Made by a program: the position numbers and the translations under genes
Notes under the pieces: generated by a model
The model's input: the letters and a program-made list of their open reading frames with translations, nothing else
Database searches by the model: none
What the model was told of the DNA's origin: nothing
Shown: in pieces, positions 1 through 9,407 of the stretch
How positions within the stretch are numbered: position 1 is the stretch's first letter
How the letters are laid out: the number at the start of each line of letters is the position of its first letter
Origin: Pontibacter akesuensis
GTDB taxonomy: Bacteria; Bacteroidota; Bacteroidia; Cytophagales; Hymenobacteraceae
Reading direction: 5' to 3'
Assembly: GCF_001611675.1 (NCBI RefSeq)
Contig: NZ_CP014766.1
Span: 4,278,001-4,342,000 of the forward strand
DNA length: 64,000 nucleotides

Positions 1-89
1 CGCGGTGCCTTGTTATAAAGTATGCGTACGGGGCTGGGCGCCTAGGGGTGCAATTGCCTGGCAAGAGTAGGAAAATATGCCAAACTCCT

Positions 90-97
90 TACCTTTG
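90..97 (+). promoter_or_regulatory. Candidate Bacteroidota -7 element for mtgA
   Basis: TACCTTTG matches the Bacteroidota -7 consensus TAnnTTTG and lies about 25 bases before the mtgA ATG. I see no clear TTG -33 element at the usual spacing, so this is a weak call. Confidence 0.35.
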
Positions 98-121
98 CCA
101 CCCTAAGAAGAAGACGGAATA

Positions 122-859
122 ATGGCAAAAAAGAGGTTTGGGCTTCGGGTGGTGTGGCTGCTGGCTATAAAGCTGATGCTAAGCCTATTCCTGATAAGTG
201 TGGTGTGGGTGTTGCTATACCGATGGGTGGCGCCGCCGGCTACCCTGCACATGCTGCAGCGCCGTGCAGAGGCGGCAGCGGCTGGCAAAGAGGAGCCTGA
301 AATAAAGTATAAATTCGTTCGTCTGGAGGACATGTCGGAGCAGTTGCCGTTAGCCGTTGTCGCCTCCGAAGACCAACGGTTCCTGCAACACAGCGGCTTC
401 GATATTGATGCCATCGTAGATGCCTTCAAGCGTAACCGAAAGGGTGGAAATATTCGCGGGGGCAGTACCATCAGCCAGCAGGTGGCCAAAAATGTTTTCC
501 TGTGGCATGGGCGCAGTTATTTTAGAAAAGCGGTAGAGGCTTATTTCACACTGCTGATAGAGGTGCTGTGGGGCAAAGAACGCATCATTGAAGTATACCT
601 GAACATAGCCGAGATGGGCGATGGTGTTTTTGGTGTGGAGGCTGCCTCACAGCGTTACTTCGGCAAACCTGCCAGTGAACTGGGACGGCAGCAGTCAGCC
701 TTGCTGGCGGCCGTATTACCCAACCCGATTAAGTATTCCGCTGCGCGCCCTTCCGGATACGTGCGCACCCGCCGGGGCCGCATTGCCCGTGCCATGCGTC
801 GCCTGGGCGGAACAACTTATATCAAGGAAATCTTACCAGAGAAAGATGAAGAGAAATAA
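122..859 (+). CDS. mtgA: Monofunctional peptidoglycan glycosyltransferase
   Basis: A GT51 family enzyme of 245 aa that polymerises lipid II into glycan strands at the outer face of the inner membrane. One membrane anchor is visible at about residues 13-34. The catalytic motif follows as EDQRFxxHxGFD, with Glu83 as the likely catalytic acid, then RGGSTISQQ (112-120) and the conserved run around KERIIEVYLN and AEMGDGVFGVEAAS. There is no transpeptidase domain, so it is the monofunctional MtgA type, and the length is normal for that type. The stop overlaps the next gene by 14 bases, which suggests co-transcription. Identification from the motifs is secure. Confidence 0.93.
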   Translation: MAKKRFGLRVVWLLAIKLMLSLFLISVVWVLLYRWVAPPATLHMLQRRAEAAAAGKEEPEIKYKFVRLEDMSEQLPLAVVASEDQRFLQHSGFDIDAIVDAFKRNRKGGNIRGGSTISQQVAKNVFLWHGRSYFRKAVEAYFTLLIEVLWGKERIIEVYLNIAEMGDGVFGVEAASQRYFGKPASELGRQQSALLAAVLPNPIKYSAARPSGYVRTRRGRIARAMRRLGGTTYIKEILPEKDEEK

Positions 860-1304
860 GCTATACTTTCTGCTTGGCCTGGGGCTTGCCTGCGCCACAT
901 CCTGCTCTCCAAAGCAGGGGTCACGGGCTTCGGCTAACGCACGACAGGAAGTGCACCAGGTACTCGAGGAGCAGGCACAATGCTGGAGCCGCGGTGATCT
1001 GGAGTGCTACATGCAGGGCTATTGGAAATCCGACTCGCTGCTGTTTATTGGCTCCCGCGGGCTTACGTACGGCTGGCAACCCACACTCAACAATTACAAG
1101 CGCGGCTACCCTAATACGGCAGCCATGGGCAAGCTGAGTTTTGACCTGAAGGAAACAAGGGCGCTGTCGCCGGAGACGATGCTGGTAGTAGGAAAATGGC
1201 ACCTGCAGCGCGATGCAGCACAAGGTGACCTGGAAGGGCATTTCTCAGTTATCTTCAAGCGTTTTTCCGAAGGGTGGAAGATCATTGCCGACCATTCCAG
1301 CTAA
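846..1304 (+). CDS. Small lipoprotein, SnoaL/DUF4440-like fold
   Basis: A 152-aa protein starting MKRNKLYF, with a signal peptide ending in a lipobox-like CATSC, so probably a lipoprotein with Cys at about residue 20. The mature part resembles the NTF2/SnoaL-like DUF4440 group: an N-terminal helix pair (VLEEQAQCWSRGDLE) followed by strands ending in GHFSVIFKRFSEGWKIIADHSS, the typical last strand and tail of that fold. Function is unknown. The ATG at 846 lies inside the end of mtgA and was preferred over upstream starts because it gives a proper signal peptide. It ends 9 bases from the convergent gene. Confidence 0.75.
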   Translation: MKRNKLYFLLGLGLACATSCSPKQGSRASANARQEVHQVLEEQAQCWSRGDLECYMQGYWKSDSLLFIGSRGLTYGWQPTLNNYKRGYPNTAAMGKLSFDLKETRALSPETMLVVGKWHLQRDAAQGDLEGHFSVIFKRFSEGWKIIADHSS

Positions 1305-1313
1305 GCCTTTCAG

Positions 1314-1835
1314 CTACCGCTTATAGGTGACAGAAGCGACCTTCACCGTTTCGGCTACCTTTCCCATCTGAAGCAAAACCGTCTGACCGACTTTTGCACC
1401 TATCACCGCGCGGGCAAGCGGGGCAACGAAGGCAATTTTATTTTCCATAATTGAGGCCTCGTCCACGCCTACAATTGTTAAAAGGCGCTTCATGTTTTTC
1501 TTGCCTCCGCTAATTGTCTGCAACTCCACCGTGGCTCCAAAGCGAACCTCATCGGAAGGCTGGGTCTGAGGATCAATTACGCGGGCACTTGCCAGCCGCT
1601 GCGTCAGCGCACTTAGCTGTGCATTAAGAATGGTTAATTGCCGGGTGCGGTTCGCCTCATCCTCATGGTTTGCCTCTGTCTGCGCCCGTTCTGCCTCTAA
1701 TAATGCCAGTTCCTCTTTTAGCTGCGTCAGTCCCTGGGGCGTTATATAGTTGGTGGCGCCGGGCGGCAGGGCAGGGCGCTGCGGAATAATGGGCGGCTCG
1801 CCTGCGTTGTCTTCTTTTACAAATGCTCTGCTCAT
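1314..1835 (-). CDS. GreA/GreB-family transcription elongation factor
   Basis: A 173-aa protein starting MSRAFVKED, the usual start of GreB-like proteins in this phylum. It has the two Gre parts: an N-terminal antiparallel coiled coil (about residues 35-95, rich in L, E, A and Q) and a C-terminal FKBP-like domain (VRFGATVELQT to the end, with SPLARA-like APLARAVIGAKVG). Gre factors enter the RNA polymerase secondary channel and stimulate transcript cleavage in backtracked complexes. The ATG overlaps the stop of the upstream acetyltransferase in an ATGA arrangement, so the two are probably translationally coupled. Confidence 0.85.
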   Translation of the reverse strand: MSRAFVKEDNAGEPPIIPQRPALPPGATNYITPQGLTQLKEELALLEAERAQTEANHEDEANRTRQLTILNAQLSALTQRLASARVIDPQTQPSDEVRFGATVELQTISGGKKNMKRLLTIVGVDEASIMENKIAFVAPLARAVIGAKVGQTVLLQMGKVAETVKVASVTYKR

Positions 1836-2440
1836 ACCTGATGTAACGGGGACATTCCTGTGGGGTTCCTGCCTGTGGCTTTGCCGGAGCGGCTCATAGG
1901 CCGGGGTTCCCATTCTTCCGCAAGTATGCCATACTCAAAGTTATCGGACCAACCGCTTTTTAATGGCAGTACTTTACGCTTCCGGCCTTCTCTGCTCATA
2001 CCCACTTTTTCCATTACACGTACAGAACCTGTGTTTGCCACGGCACAGCCGGCCTCTATGCGGTGCAGCTTTAATTCTTCGAATCCGAAGGCAAGTACAG
2101 CATCCAACGCCTCTGTGGCGAATCCTTTGCCCCAGTGCGCCACATCTAGTTTATACCATACTTCCGCACGCTTATACTTCTCCCTGCCAACCTTCAGGGC
2201 AATCAAACCAATAAACTTTTTTTCATGCGTAATGCTGAAAGTATACTCCGGTTGCCTGTCTTTCTGGGAGGCATTAATCCACTCCTGCAGAATTTGCTTT
2301 GTGTGCTCCAAACTTTCCGGAATACCCAGCGTGTTATAGGCATCTGTTTCAGGGAGCGAATGCAGGGCATGAATGGATTCCAGATCAGCCGGTGCAACTA
2401 ATTTTATTGTGAGTCTTGTGCTTTTGAGCAGGAGCGGCAT
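1832..2440 (-). CDS. RimJ/RimL-type GNAT acetyltransferase
   Basis: A 202-aa GNAT-fold protein of the Acetyltransf_3 group, starting MPLLLKSTRLTIKLVAPADLE. The acetyl-CoA binding region is seen in VWYKLDVAHWGKGFATEALDAVLAFGF, and the C-terminal half carries HRIEAGCAVANTGSVRVMEKVGM, typical of RimJ/RimL. The substrate may be a protein N-terminus or a small amine and cannot be told from sequence. The last 20 or so residues (after EEWEPRP) extend past the fold. The gene overlaps the Gre-like gene by 4 bases. Confidence 0.85.
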   Translation of the reverse strand: MPLLLKSTRLTIKLVAPADLESIHALHSLPETDAYNTLGIPESLEHTKQILQEWINASQKDRQPEYTFSITHEKKFIGLIALKVGREKYKRAEVWYKLDVAHWGKGFATEALDAVLAFGFEELKLHRIEAGCAVANTGSVRVMEKVGMSREGRKRKVLPLKSGWSDNFEYGILAEEWEPRPMSRSGKATGRNPTGMSPLHQV

Positions 2441-2526
2441 AAAGTTGAATTAAAGTTATTAGTCAGGAACAGGTCCTATAAGTATGGAAGGAACGGAAAC
2501 TGACACGAAGTTTACTTTACTAAACT

Positions 2527-3669
2527 CTATTTATCTCCCAGCCGGTCTATTTCTGCTTCCTGGGCCACCTCTGTCACCTTTTCCTGGAATATGTAACCAC
2601 AACTGGCGGCATGTGCTGCGGCAGCGGCCGTATCTTTCACCAGCACCATTTCTACTTCGCCCTCCTTTTTGAGCTCATCTGAGATGGTGGTTACGGCTCT
2701 TGATTTTTCTTCTATGTTCACATCACGAATGTAAATGGCCATGATACGCCCGGGATGGTTCTTGACCACTTCCCGGTATATTTCCGGATCGGCCTGGCCA
2801 CTGTCGCCAATAAGTATGAAGTTTAACTGTGGATAGGTGATGAGCACGTTCTCTATTTCCTTGTACTTGTGGCTCATGTGGTCCGACTGCAAGAACTTCT
2901 TTTCGTCAATCCCAAAGTCGCGCAGCAGGAGCGGCCCCTGCGGAATGTCATTCAGTTCCAGGAACTGGTACAGCAGGTCGTAGGTGTTCCAGGGGCTGCT
3001 GCTTACGTAAAAGAAGGGGTTGTTGCGCTTGCCGTTGCGACCTAGTTGCAGGGCGCGGTAAAACTCTGCCACCCCGTGAAACGGAATGCGGCTGTGCGCA
3101 TTGTTCAGTAGCACGTTACGGCCGGTCTGCAGCAGGCTGGTGGCACCTGTTCGCACAATGGTGTCGTCTATGTCGGAGATTACCCCATACTCGGCATCGG
3201 GTGGCGGCACCAGCACATGTGCCGTTTCGGTTATGTCTGTTTTAAAATTAGGTACGGGAGCCTCCATGAGTTCCAGTTCCAAGGGATGCCAGATATCGTC
3301 TAACTGAAGGGGATTGTCAGGCTGCAGGTTCACCACAAAGTATCCTTCTGCATCGGTGGTGATCAGGTGTTCGTGCCCCTGCAGCGTAACCTTCAGTCGT
3401 GCATTCGGAATCTCGTCACTCTCAAACCGGCGGAACATGTTCAGCAGGTTTTCCCAGGTGGTGTCGTTTTCCTCTGATTTGGAGATGTTTTTATCCACCA
3501 GTACCCTGCCCTTTACATACAGGCGCGTGGGTGTGCCATAACTGCGGTAGGTAACTATCTGCAGCGGCCGGTTCAGGTGGAGCCTGTTCTTTAACTCGAA
3601 GGCGAGCAGGTCCAGCTTCTCTTCTCCCCGAAGGATCGCGTCAGTGGCTCTTCGTCTGAAATCTTTCAT
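2527..3669 (-). CDS. App1-family phosphatidate phosphatase-like protein (DUF2183)
   Basis: A 380-aa cytosolic-looking protein with the App1 catalytic domain. The HAD-type motif DIDDTIVRTG lies near residue 167, followed by SSSPWN and a late IGDSGQADPEIY motif, which together form the DxDxT phosphatase site. The N-terminal third (YRSYGTPTRLYVKGRV) is the usual beta-rich part of these proteins. Yeast App1 dephosphorylates phosphatidic acid. The bacterial substrate is not known, so lipid phosphatase activity is inferred from family. It begins 58 bases from the M48 peptidase stop on the same strand. Confidence 0.85.
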   Translation of the reverse strand: MKDFRRRATDAILRGEEKLDLLAFELKNRLHLNRPLQIVTYRSYGTPTRLYVKGRVLVDKNISKSEENDTTWENLLNMFRRFESDEIPNARLKVTLQGHEHLITTDAEGYFVVNLQPDNPLQLDDIWHPLELELMEAPVPNFKTDITETAHVLVPPPDAEYGVISDIDDTIVRTGATSLLQTGRNVLLNNAHSRIPFHGVAEFYRALQLGRNGKRNNPFFYVSSSPWNTYDLLYQFLELNDIPQGPLLLRDFGIDEKKFLQSDHMSHKYKEIENVLITYPQLNFILIGDSGQADPEIYREVVKNHPGRIMAIYIRDVNIEEKSRAVTTISDELKKEGEVEMVLVKDTAAAAAHAASCGYIFQEKVTEVAQEAEIDRLGDK

Positions 3670-3726
3670 GATGCATTTTTGACAGAATTCCTGCTGCTTC
3701 AGCTTCAGGTAAATTTATACTTGGTA

Positions 3727-4560
3727 TTACAAACCCAGCGCGGTCTTCAACTGCCCAAAGTCGGTATCAGGGGCAGAAGCGGTACTGCAGCCGCGTTCCT
3801 TTGCCAGTTGCTGTATGTTCCCGATCCGGTTGTCCGGGCTTGGGTGCGTGCTCAGAAACTCCGGCGGTGCGCCCTGCTGCGACTCCTGTTCCATCTTGAT
3901 AAAGAACCCCGCGGCTCCGTCGCAGGCGTAGTAGTTTGTGCCGCTTAGGTACTGTACGGAAGCGGCATCCGCTTCTGTTTCGGCATCACGGCTAAACTTC
4001 AACCCAGCAAGCGAGCCGGTAAGCTGTGCCGCGATCTGCTTCAGGGTTCCCGGGTCGTTTCCAAGTGCCACCGACAGCAGCAATGCAATGCCGTAGTCGC
4101 GCTGCAGCTGTTTCACACTATGGCGCTTATCGGCATGGGCAATCTCATGGGCCAGTACGCCGGCAAAGTGATCCTCGTCCTGCAGAAACTTTATTAGGCC
4201 GGTAAAGACATAAATCTGGCCACCGGGAGTGGCGAAGGCATTCTGCATGGCATCGTCTTTAATGATCTTTACCGTCCACGGAAACTCCTGCCCATACTTC
4301 ACCTGTCCGGAACTTAGGATACGGTTCACGATGCGGTCGAGGTTCTGGTAGGCTTTCTGCACGTTGGCGTTGCTGCTGTTTCGCTCCAGCAACTGGCCTT
4401 TGGCGCGGTACGTGGAGTCTACTTCGTGGGCCACCTGCTGCCCAAGGTTGATGTCGTCCTGCGTTGAGAAGATGACGCCGTCATTTTCCTCGCAGCTGCT
4501 AAGTAAGGCGCTGCTGGTAAGAGCCAGCAGCCAAAAGGGGAAGTATAGGAACTTTTTCAT
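3727..4560 (-). CDS. M48-family metallopeptidase, lipoprotein
   Basis: A 277-aa zinc peptidase of the M48 family (BepA/LoiP-like). The signal peptide ends in a lipobox (LLSSC, Cys23), so it is probably anchored in a membrane and faces the periplasm. The zinc motif HEIAHADKRH (HExxH) is clear, the third ligand Glu is in the later DAETEADAASV, and the conserved THPSPDNRI closes the domain. Members of this group help maintain the outer membrane by degrading misfolded proteins. That role is inferred. The length is normal for the single-domain type without TPR repeats. Confidence 0.9.
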   Translation of the reverse strand: MKKFLYFPFWLLALTSSALLSSCEENDGVIFSTQDDINLGQQVAHEVDSTYRAKGQLLERNSSNANVQKAYQNLDRIVNRILSSGQVKYGQEFPWTVKIIKDDAMQNAFATPGGQIYVFTGLIKFLQDEDHFAGVLAHEIAHADKRHSVKQLQRDYGIALLLSVALGNDPGTLKQIAAQLTGSLAGLKFSRDAETEADAASVQYLSGTNYYACDGAAGFFIKMEQESQQGAPPEFLSTHPSPDNRIGNIQQLAKERGCSTASAPDTDFGQLKTALGL

Positions 4561-4712
4561 GAGGTTCAGTTCTTTTCTGGAGCAACGCTTTTATCCGCTG
4601 CTGTAGTATGAATGCGCGGGAGCATAGGAGGCTATGCAGCCTGTGCTTCGCCTACGCTCTACGTTATCCTCCTTCACAAGGGTTTCAGCAGTTTGGGTAG
4701 TTGGACAGGCAT

Positions 4713-4750
4713 ATAAAACAAAAAAGGCCCTTGAACATTCAAGGGCCTTT
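4713..4750 (-). terminator. Rho-independent terminator of the M16 peptidase gene
   Basis: A perfect 13-base stem (4723-4735 with 4738-4750) with a 2-base loop. Read on the minus strand it is followed by a run of T, 19 bases after the M16 stop codon. Confidence 0.8.
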
Positions 4751-4768
4751 CGGTTAAGGTGGTACTTC

Positions 4769-7618
4769 TTATTTGGCGGATGAGGTGCCAATCTGGTTGC
4801 CTTCCGTATCAAGCTCGATCACTTCATACTGCAGCGCCTCCAGTTTAGGCATCACCGTTTTCTTGTCACCAACCACTACAATAAGCATCTTGTCGACAGG
4901 AAGCGTTTTGGCTGCCAGCGCGTCAATCTCCTTTTCGCTGATGGTGTTCAGAATATCCGTCTGCTTTTTCACGAAGTCCTTCTTCAGGTCGTACTCAATA
5001 ATGCGACCCAGGAAACCGGCCTTCTGGTAAGGCGTCTCATACTTGCGGGCATCTGACTGCCCGATGGAGCTCTTCATGAAGGTCAGCTCCTCAGGGGTGA
5101 TACCGTTCTTCTGGTACTCCGTCAGCTCTTTCATAAACTCCGTTACCGACTCGGCTGTGGCATCGGCACGCACACCGGCAGAGGCTGTGAACGGTCCGCC
5201 ATACTTGCCGCCGGCAAAGTAAGAGCGGGCGCCGTAGGTATAGCCTTTGTCCTCACGCAGGTTCAGGTTAATGCGGCTATTGAAAGCACCGCCCAGGGCA
5301 TAGTTCATCAAGCCGGCCTTATAATACTCTCCGGTTGCATCGTACGGCATAGACAGGTAACCAATGCGAATCTCGGATTGCGCTGCATCAGGCTTGTCAA
5401 CCAGATAAATACGAGTTTTCTCGATGGTTGGCGTTTTGGCAACAACAGGCATTTTCACGTCCTTCTTCTTCCAATTCTTCAGGAAGTCCAGCTTCTTCAT
5501 CAACTCTTTCTCGTTAATGTCGCCTACTACCACCAACTCCGATACAGAAGGAGAGTAGTTGCTGTTGTAGAAGTTCTTTACATCCTCCAGTGTGATGTTC
5601 TGCACGGTTTTCTCTGTTCCCTCTGTCGGGATGGCCATGATATTGCCTTCCCCATAAAGCAACTTGTCGTACACGTTGTTAGCGATGGCTGTTGGCTGTG
5701 TTGCCTGGTTGGCAATGCCTTCCAGCTGCTGCTTCTTCAAACGGTCAAAGTCTTCCTGCGTGAACTTCGGCCTGAAAAGGCGTTCCTCCAGCAAAGTAAG
5801 TGTCTTATCCAAGTTCTTCTTCAGCGACTGTACCGTTACGTATGTCTCCTCCGAACCGGAGTTGATGCGGATCGAGCTACCCAGCTTGTCCAGCTCGTTG
5901 CTGAATTGCTCTGAAGTATAGTTCTCGGTGTCCTCGTTCAGCATACCGGCTGTAAGGGAGGCAATGCCCGCCTTGTTCGGCATGTTTGCTTCCAAACGAT
6001 GACCTCCCTTGATGCTAAGCTGCATGGTAACGGTAGGAATCTCCTCAGACTTGGCGCTAATTACCTTCAGGCCATTTTTGAGTTTAGAAGTTGAATAATC
6101 CGGCACTTTCACAACCGGGTTAGGGCCTTTACCAGGGCGCTTGCTGCGGTCGAAGGTATCAACAGCCTTGGTATACTTCAGGCCACTGTACTGATCTGCC
6201 GCTGGCGTAAAGCCTTCCTTGGAGATAGTATAGTTGTCCTGTTTGGCCAGCAAGTCAGTTTTTCCCTTAGGCACCACACTCAGGATAACAGCAGGCTTTC
6301 CTTTGATATACTGGTCGTACACACGCTGCACATCAGCCTTGGTTACGGACTGAATACGCTTCAGCTCTTCCTGAATATAGTTCGGGTCATTACGGAAGGT
6401 CTCGTAAAAGGCAAGCTGCGATACTTTACCGCTTACGCTGGCCATACGGTTGATCAGGCTCGATTCTGCCTGCGCCTTAAAGCGCTGGATGTCCTCGTCT
6501 GTTACGCCACGCTTCTCAAACTCAGCAAGCGACTTTCGCGCCAGCTCTTCTGTCTGGGCAAGTGATGTACCCGGGAAAGGAAGCACGGTGATACCGAATT
6601 CACCGGCAAGCTCAGAAGTAGAGTTGCTGGCAGAGGCCTGCACGGCTTTCTGGTCTTTTACAAAGTTTTTGTAGAAGATGGAGTTTTTGCCCTGGCCCAA
6701 AATTTCAGCCAGTACATCCAGTGCCGGCTCATCTTTGTGACCTGCCTCTGGTGTCGGGAATGTCATGCGCAGCATCGGGAAGCGAACATTGTCCTCGTAG
6801 CTCACATAACGGTCTTTGTCCAGCTTTGCCACCATTGGCTTCATATCCTCCACGGCAGGGCCGGCTGGTATGGAGCCAAAATACTGCTCGGCAAGCTTGA
6901 CTACTTCCTCAGGCTTCACGTCGCCACCAACAGTAAGGGTTGCGTTGTTCGGTCCGTACCAGCGCAGGAAGAAGTTTTTCAGGTCGTTTACGTCCACGCG
7001 GTTCAGGTCTTCCAGGTAACCGATGGTTGTCCAGGAGTAAGGGTGGCCGTATGGGTAAAGGTTTTTAGAAGTCATTTCGTACACGAGGCCATACGGACGG
7101 TTGTCGTAGTTCTGGCCACGCTCGTTTTTCACTGTTTCGCGCTGCACCTCGAATTTCTTCTGCGTTACGGCATCCAGCAGGAAGCCCATGCGGTCAGCCT
7201 CCAGCCACATGGCCGTGGCCAGTTGGTTGCTAGGCACTGTTTCGAAATAGTTGGTGCGGTCGCGGTTGGTTGTGCCGTTCAGGGTACCACCAGATTCAGA
7301 TACGATTTTGAAGTGCTCCTCGTCGGCCACATTATCCGAGCCCTGGAACATCATGTGCTCAAAAAAGTGCGCGAACCCAGATTTTCCTACTTCCTCGCGG
7401 GCAGAGCCCACATGATACGTTACATCCACGTGTACCACCGGGTCGGAATGGTCTTCGTGCACGATCAGGGTGAGGCCGTTGGCAAGCTTATACTTGGAAT
7501 AAGGAATGACAAGTTCATCGCCCTGTCTTGTTACTTTTTCTACGAGCTTTGTTTGCGCTTCAGCGGCACTAATCACGCTGGCCGTAAGCACAATGCTCAG
7601 TCCGATTTTTTGAATCAT
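4769..7618 (-). CDS. M16 (insulinase/pitrilysin-type) metallopeptidase
   Basis: A 949-aa secreted protein with a signal peptide (cleavage probably after AEA near residue 21) and two tandem M16 modules. The first module has the inverted zinc motif HFFEH (about residue 86) and the later Glu in VKNERGQNYDNRPYG, so it is the active half. The second module (from about residue 500, VKVPDYSTSKLKNGLKV) lacks the HxxEH motif, as is usual for the inactive partner half, and has the conserved RxxLxYxY-like LREDKGYTYGARS. The family digests peptides in a closed chamber, here probably in the periplasm. It stands alone with its own terminator. Confidence 0.93.
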   Translation of the reverse strand: MIQKIGLSIVLTASVISAAEAQTKLVEKVTRQGDELVIPYSKYKLANGLTLIVHEDHSDPVVHVDVTYHVGSAREEVGKSGFAHFFEHMMFQGSDNVADEEHFKIVSESGGTLNGTTNRDRTNYFETVPSNQLATAMWLEADRMGFLLDAVTQKKFEVQRETVKNERGQNYDNRPYGLVYEMTSKNLYPYGHPYSWTTIGYLEDLNRVDVNDLKNFFLRWYGPNNATLTVGGDVKPEEVVKLAEQYFGSIPAGPAVEDMKPMVAKLDKDRYVSYEDNVRFPMLRMTFPTPEAGHKDEPALDVLAEILGQGKNSIFYKNFVKDQKAVQASASNSTSELAGEFGITVLPFPGTSLAQTEELARKSLAEFEKRGVTDEDIQRFKAQAESSLINRMASVSGKVSQLAFYETFRNDPNYIQEELKRIQSVTKADVQRVYDQYIKGKPAVILSVVPKGKTDLLAKQDNYTISKEGFTPAADQYSGLKYTKAVDTFDRSKRPGKGPNPVVKVPDYSTSKLKNGLKVISAKSEEIPTVTMQLSIKGGHRLEANMPNKAGIASLTAGMLNEDTENYTSEQFSNELDKLGSSIRINSGSEETYVTVQSLKKNLDKTLTLLEERLFRPKFTQEDFDRLKKQQLEGIANQATQPTAIANNVYDKLLYGEGNIMAIPTEGTEKTVQNITLEDVKNFYNSNYSPSVSELVVVGDINEKELMKKLDFLKNWKKKDVKMPVVAKTPTIEKTRIYLVDKPDAAQSEIRIGYLSMPYDATGEYYKAGLMNYALGGAFNSRINLNLREDKGYTYGARSYFAGGKYGGPFTASAGVRADATAESVTEFMKELTEYQKNGITPEELTFMKSSIGQSDARKYETPYQKAGFLGRIIEYDLKKDFVKKQTDILNTISEKEIDALAAKTLPVDKMLIVVVGDKKTVMPKLEALQYEVIELDTEGNQIGTSSAK

Positions 7619-7697
7619 GAATCTGATTTTAAGGTGGAGTATTACTATTACAAGGTAGAGCGGTAGGATGAAAGTTCAAAAAAATATATACCAACCG

Positions 7698-8102
7698 CTA
7701 TTTTGTCTCGCTTAACACCTGCTTTGCGAACATTACGGACACGGTAAACGTGAGCAGCGCAATAACCAGCATAGCCGTAGTGAGCAGGAAAGCCATGCCT
7801 GCCGTTTCGGTGTTCTCAGTTGCCAGGGGTTGCTGGATGAGACCGAGGAGGCGGCTGAAGTAGGTGGCAGAGCGCCATCCAAGCACCAGTGTCAGCAGGC
7901 CGGCCTCTATGGCACCCAATACAAAGCCCCAGCGTTTGCCCCTGTTCAGGAAGTGGCCCGCCGTCAAGCCGATCAAACCACCCACAGCACCCGTTATTAA
8001 AGCGGTCATGGCCTGCTCACCTGCCAGGTCCACGGCCACGACGCCACAGCCCAGCATAAAGAAACCAAAGAAGGCGAAAAGATAAGATATGTTCTTGTGC
8101 AT
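7698..8102 (-). CDS. Hypothetical four-helix membrane protein
   Basis: A 134-aa protein I do not recognise. Four hydrophobic segments are visible at about residues 5-25, 32-52, 58-78 and 104-126. The second is rich in Gly (GAVGGLIGLTAGHFLNRG). No catalytic motif is seen. It is bounded by its own intergenic spaces and is divergent from the topoisomerase gene. Confidence 0.6.
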   Translation of the reverse strand: MHKNISYLFAFFGFFMLGCGVVAVDLAGEQAMTALITGAVGGLIGLTAGHFLNRGKRWGFVLGAIEAGLLTLVLGWRSATYFSRLLGLIQQPLATENTETAGMAFLLTTAMLVIALLTFTVSVMFAKQVLSETK

Positions 8103-8192
8103 GGGAGCGGTTGCTTGCTGTTTAATTCAACTTTGTAAATATAAGTCAGATTCCTGAAAGATTGCAGCAGGGCAGGTGACAAGGCTATTGCA

Positions 8193-8212
8193 CCAAGTAT
8201 GAATTTATACTT
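8193..8212. repeat. Head-to-head pair of AAGTATR motifs
   Basis: CAAGTATG and ATACTTG face each other about 20 bases apart in the spacer before the topoisomerase gene. This is one of the few places where two copies of the dispersed motif form an inverted repeat. Confidence 0.5.
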
Positions 8213-8308
8213 GCAGTTTGCTTCCGCACGATTTTAGCCGGTCAGCTTGCACAACTTTTGCCCCCTAAGCGAGTATGATTGCAGGAAAAGAAGTTGAAGC
8301 TGCAGAAG

Positions 8309-9394
8309 ATGGCCAAAAGAAGAAAACTACACGAATTATACGCCGACCCCAGCAAATCTGCTGAAATGGCCGGCTTGCGCTATACATCAGACGAAGAACC
8401 CGGCTATACCAGAAAACGGGCAGGCAAAGGATTTACTTACTTTGATCATAAAGGCGAAAAAGTTACTGATGCGAAAGTATTGGAGCGCCTGAAATCAATG
8501 GTGATACCACCAGCCTGGGAAGATGTCTGGATCTGTAAATCCGCCAAAGGGCACCTGCAGGTTACCGGCCGCGATGAAAAGGGACGCAAGCAGTACATGT
8601 ACCACCCAAGGTGGCAGGCAGCCCGGAGCCTCACCAAGTTTGGCCGCATGATTGAATTCGGGGAAAGCCTGCCGCAACTGCGCGAGCGCATTCAGAAAGA
8701 CATCAATGCTAAAAAGCTTGGCCGAAAAAAGGTGACGGCATTGGTGCTCTCCATTTTAGACAATGCGCTGATCCGTATCGGCAACAGGCATTATGCCAAG
8801 TCCAACAAATCCTATGGCCTCACCACCCTCCGCGATAAGCACGTGCAGATAGAGGGCAGTACCATCAAGTTCTCCTTCAAAGGCAAAAAAGGAGTGGAGC
8901 ACGAGATAGACCTGAAAGACCGCCGGCTGGCACTTCTGGTGAAGAAGTGCCGCGATATTCCGGGGTACGACCTTTTTCAGTATTATGATGAGGACGGCGA
9001 ACGGCAGACGCTGGAGTCCGGCGACGTGAACGAGTATCTCCGCGAGGCCACGGATTTCGACTTTACGGCTAAGGATTTCCGGACCTGGGGTGGCACGGTG
9101 CGCATGGTGGAGTGCCTGGAGGATGTGCTGGAAGAGAACCCGGAACAGGCGAAGGAGAAAAGTATAAAAGAAGCCGTAAAGTCTGTTGCGCTTAGCCTGG
9201 GTAACACGCCCACCGTGTGCAGCAAGTATTATATCCATCCCGAGGTGGTCAACCTCTTCAGGGAGGATAAACTGGTTGATTACCTGAAGAAGCACGATGC
9301 CGAAGCCTCTACCACAGCGCACTTATCATCTACAGAAGAGCTTGTGCTGAAGATGCTAAAGCGTGTGGCCCGGGAAAAGCAGAAAGCCGCCTGA
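8309..9394 (+). CDS. Type IB DNA topoisomerase
   Basis: A 361-aa enzyme of the bacterial (poxvirus-like) TopIB family, which relaxes supercoils by transient nicking through a 3'-phosphotyrosine. The N-terminal domain is seen in GYTRKRAGKGFTYFD and the family signature VIPPAWEDVWIC. The catalytic domain carries ALIRIGNRHYAKSNKSYGLTTL, FRTWGGTVR, and ends with the likely nucleophile in CSKYYIHPEV. I chose the ATG at 8309 (MAKRRKLHELY) over a TTG 30 bases upstream. It is convergent with the AlkA-like gene. Confidence 0.92.
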   Translation: MAKRRKLHELYADPSKSAEMAGLRYTSDEEPGYTRKRAGKGFTYFDHKGEKVTDAKVLERLKSMVIPPAWEDVWICKSAKGHLQVTGRDEKGRKQYMYHPRWQAARSLTKFGRMIEFGESLPQLRERIQKDINAKKLGRKKVTALVLSILDNALIRIGNRHYAKSNKSYGLTTLRDKHVQIEGSTIKFSFKGKKGVEHEIDLKDRRLALLVKKCRDIPGYDLFQYYDEDGERQTLESGDVNEYLREATDFDFTAKDFRTWGGTVRMVECLEDVLEENPEQAKEKSIKEAVKSVALSLGNTPTVCSKYYIHPEVVNLFREDKLVDYLKKHDAEASTTAHLSSTEELVLKMLKRVAREKQKAA

Positions 9395-9407
9395 TGTATA
9401 CTTCGCA

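Noticed and set aside
6737..7666. 309-codon open frame opposite the M16 peptidase gene
   Set aside because: It lies antisense to a clearly conserved M16 domain, has no recognisable motifs, and its composition (many His, Val and Tyr) follows from the codon pattern of the other strand.
8756..9322. 188-codon antisense frame in the topoisomerase gene
   Set aside because: Complement of a conserved TopIB catalytic domain. No start context or family resemblance.
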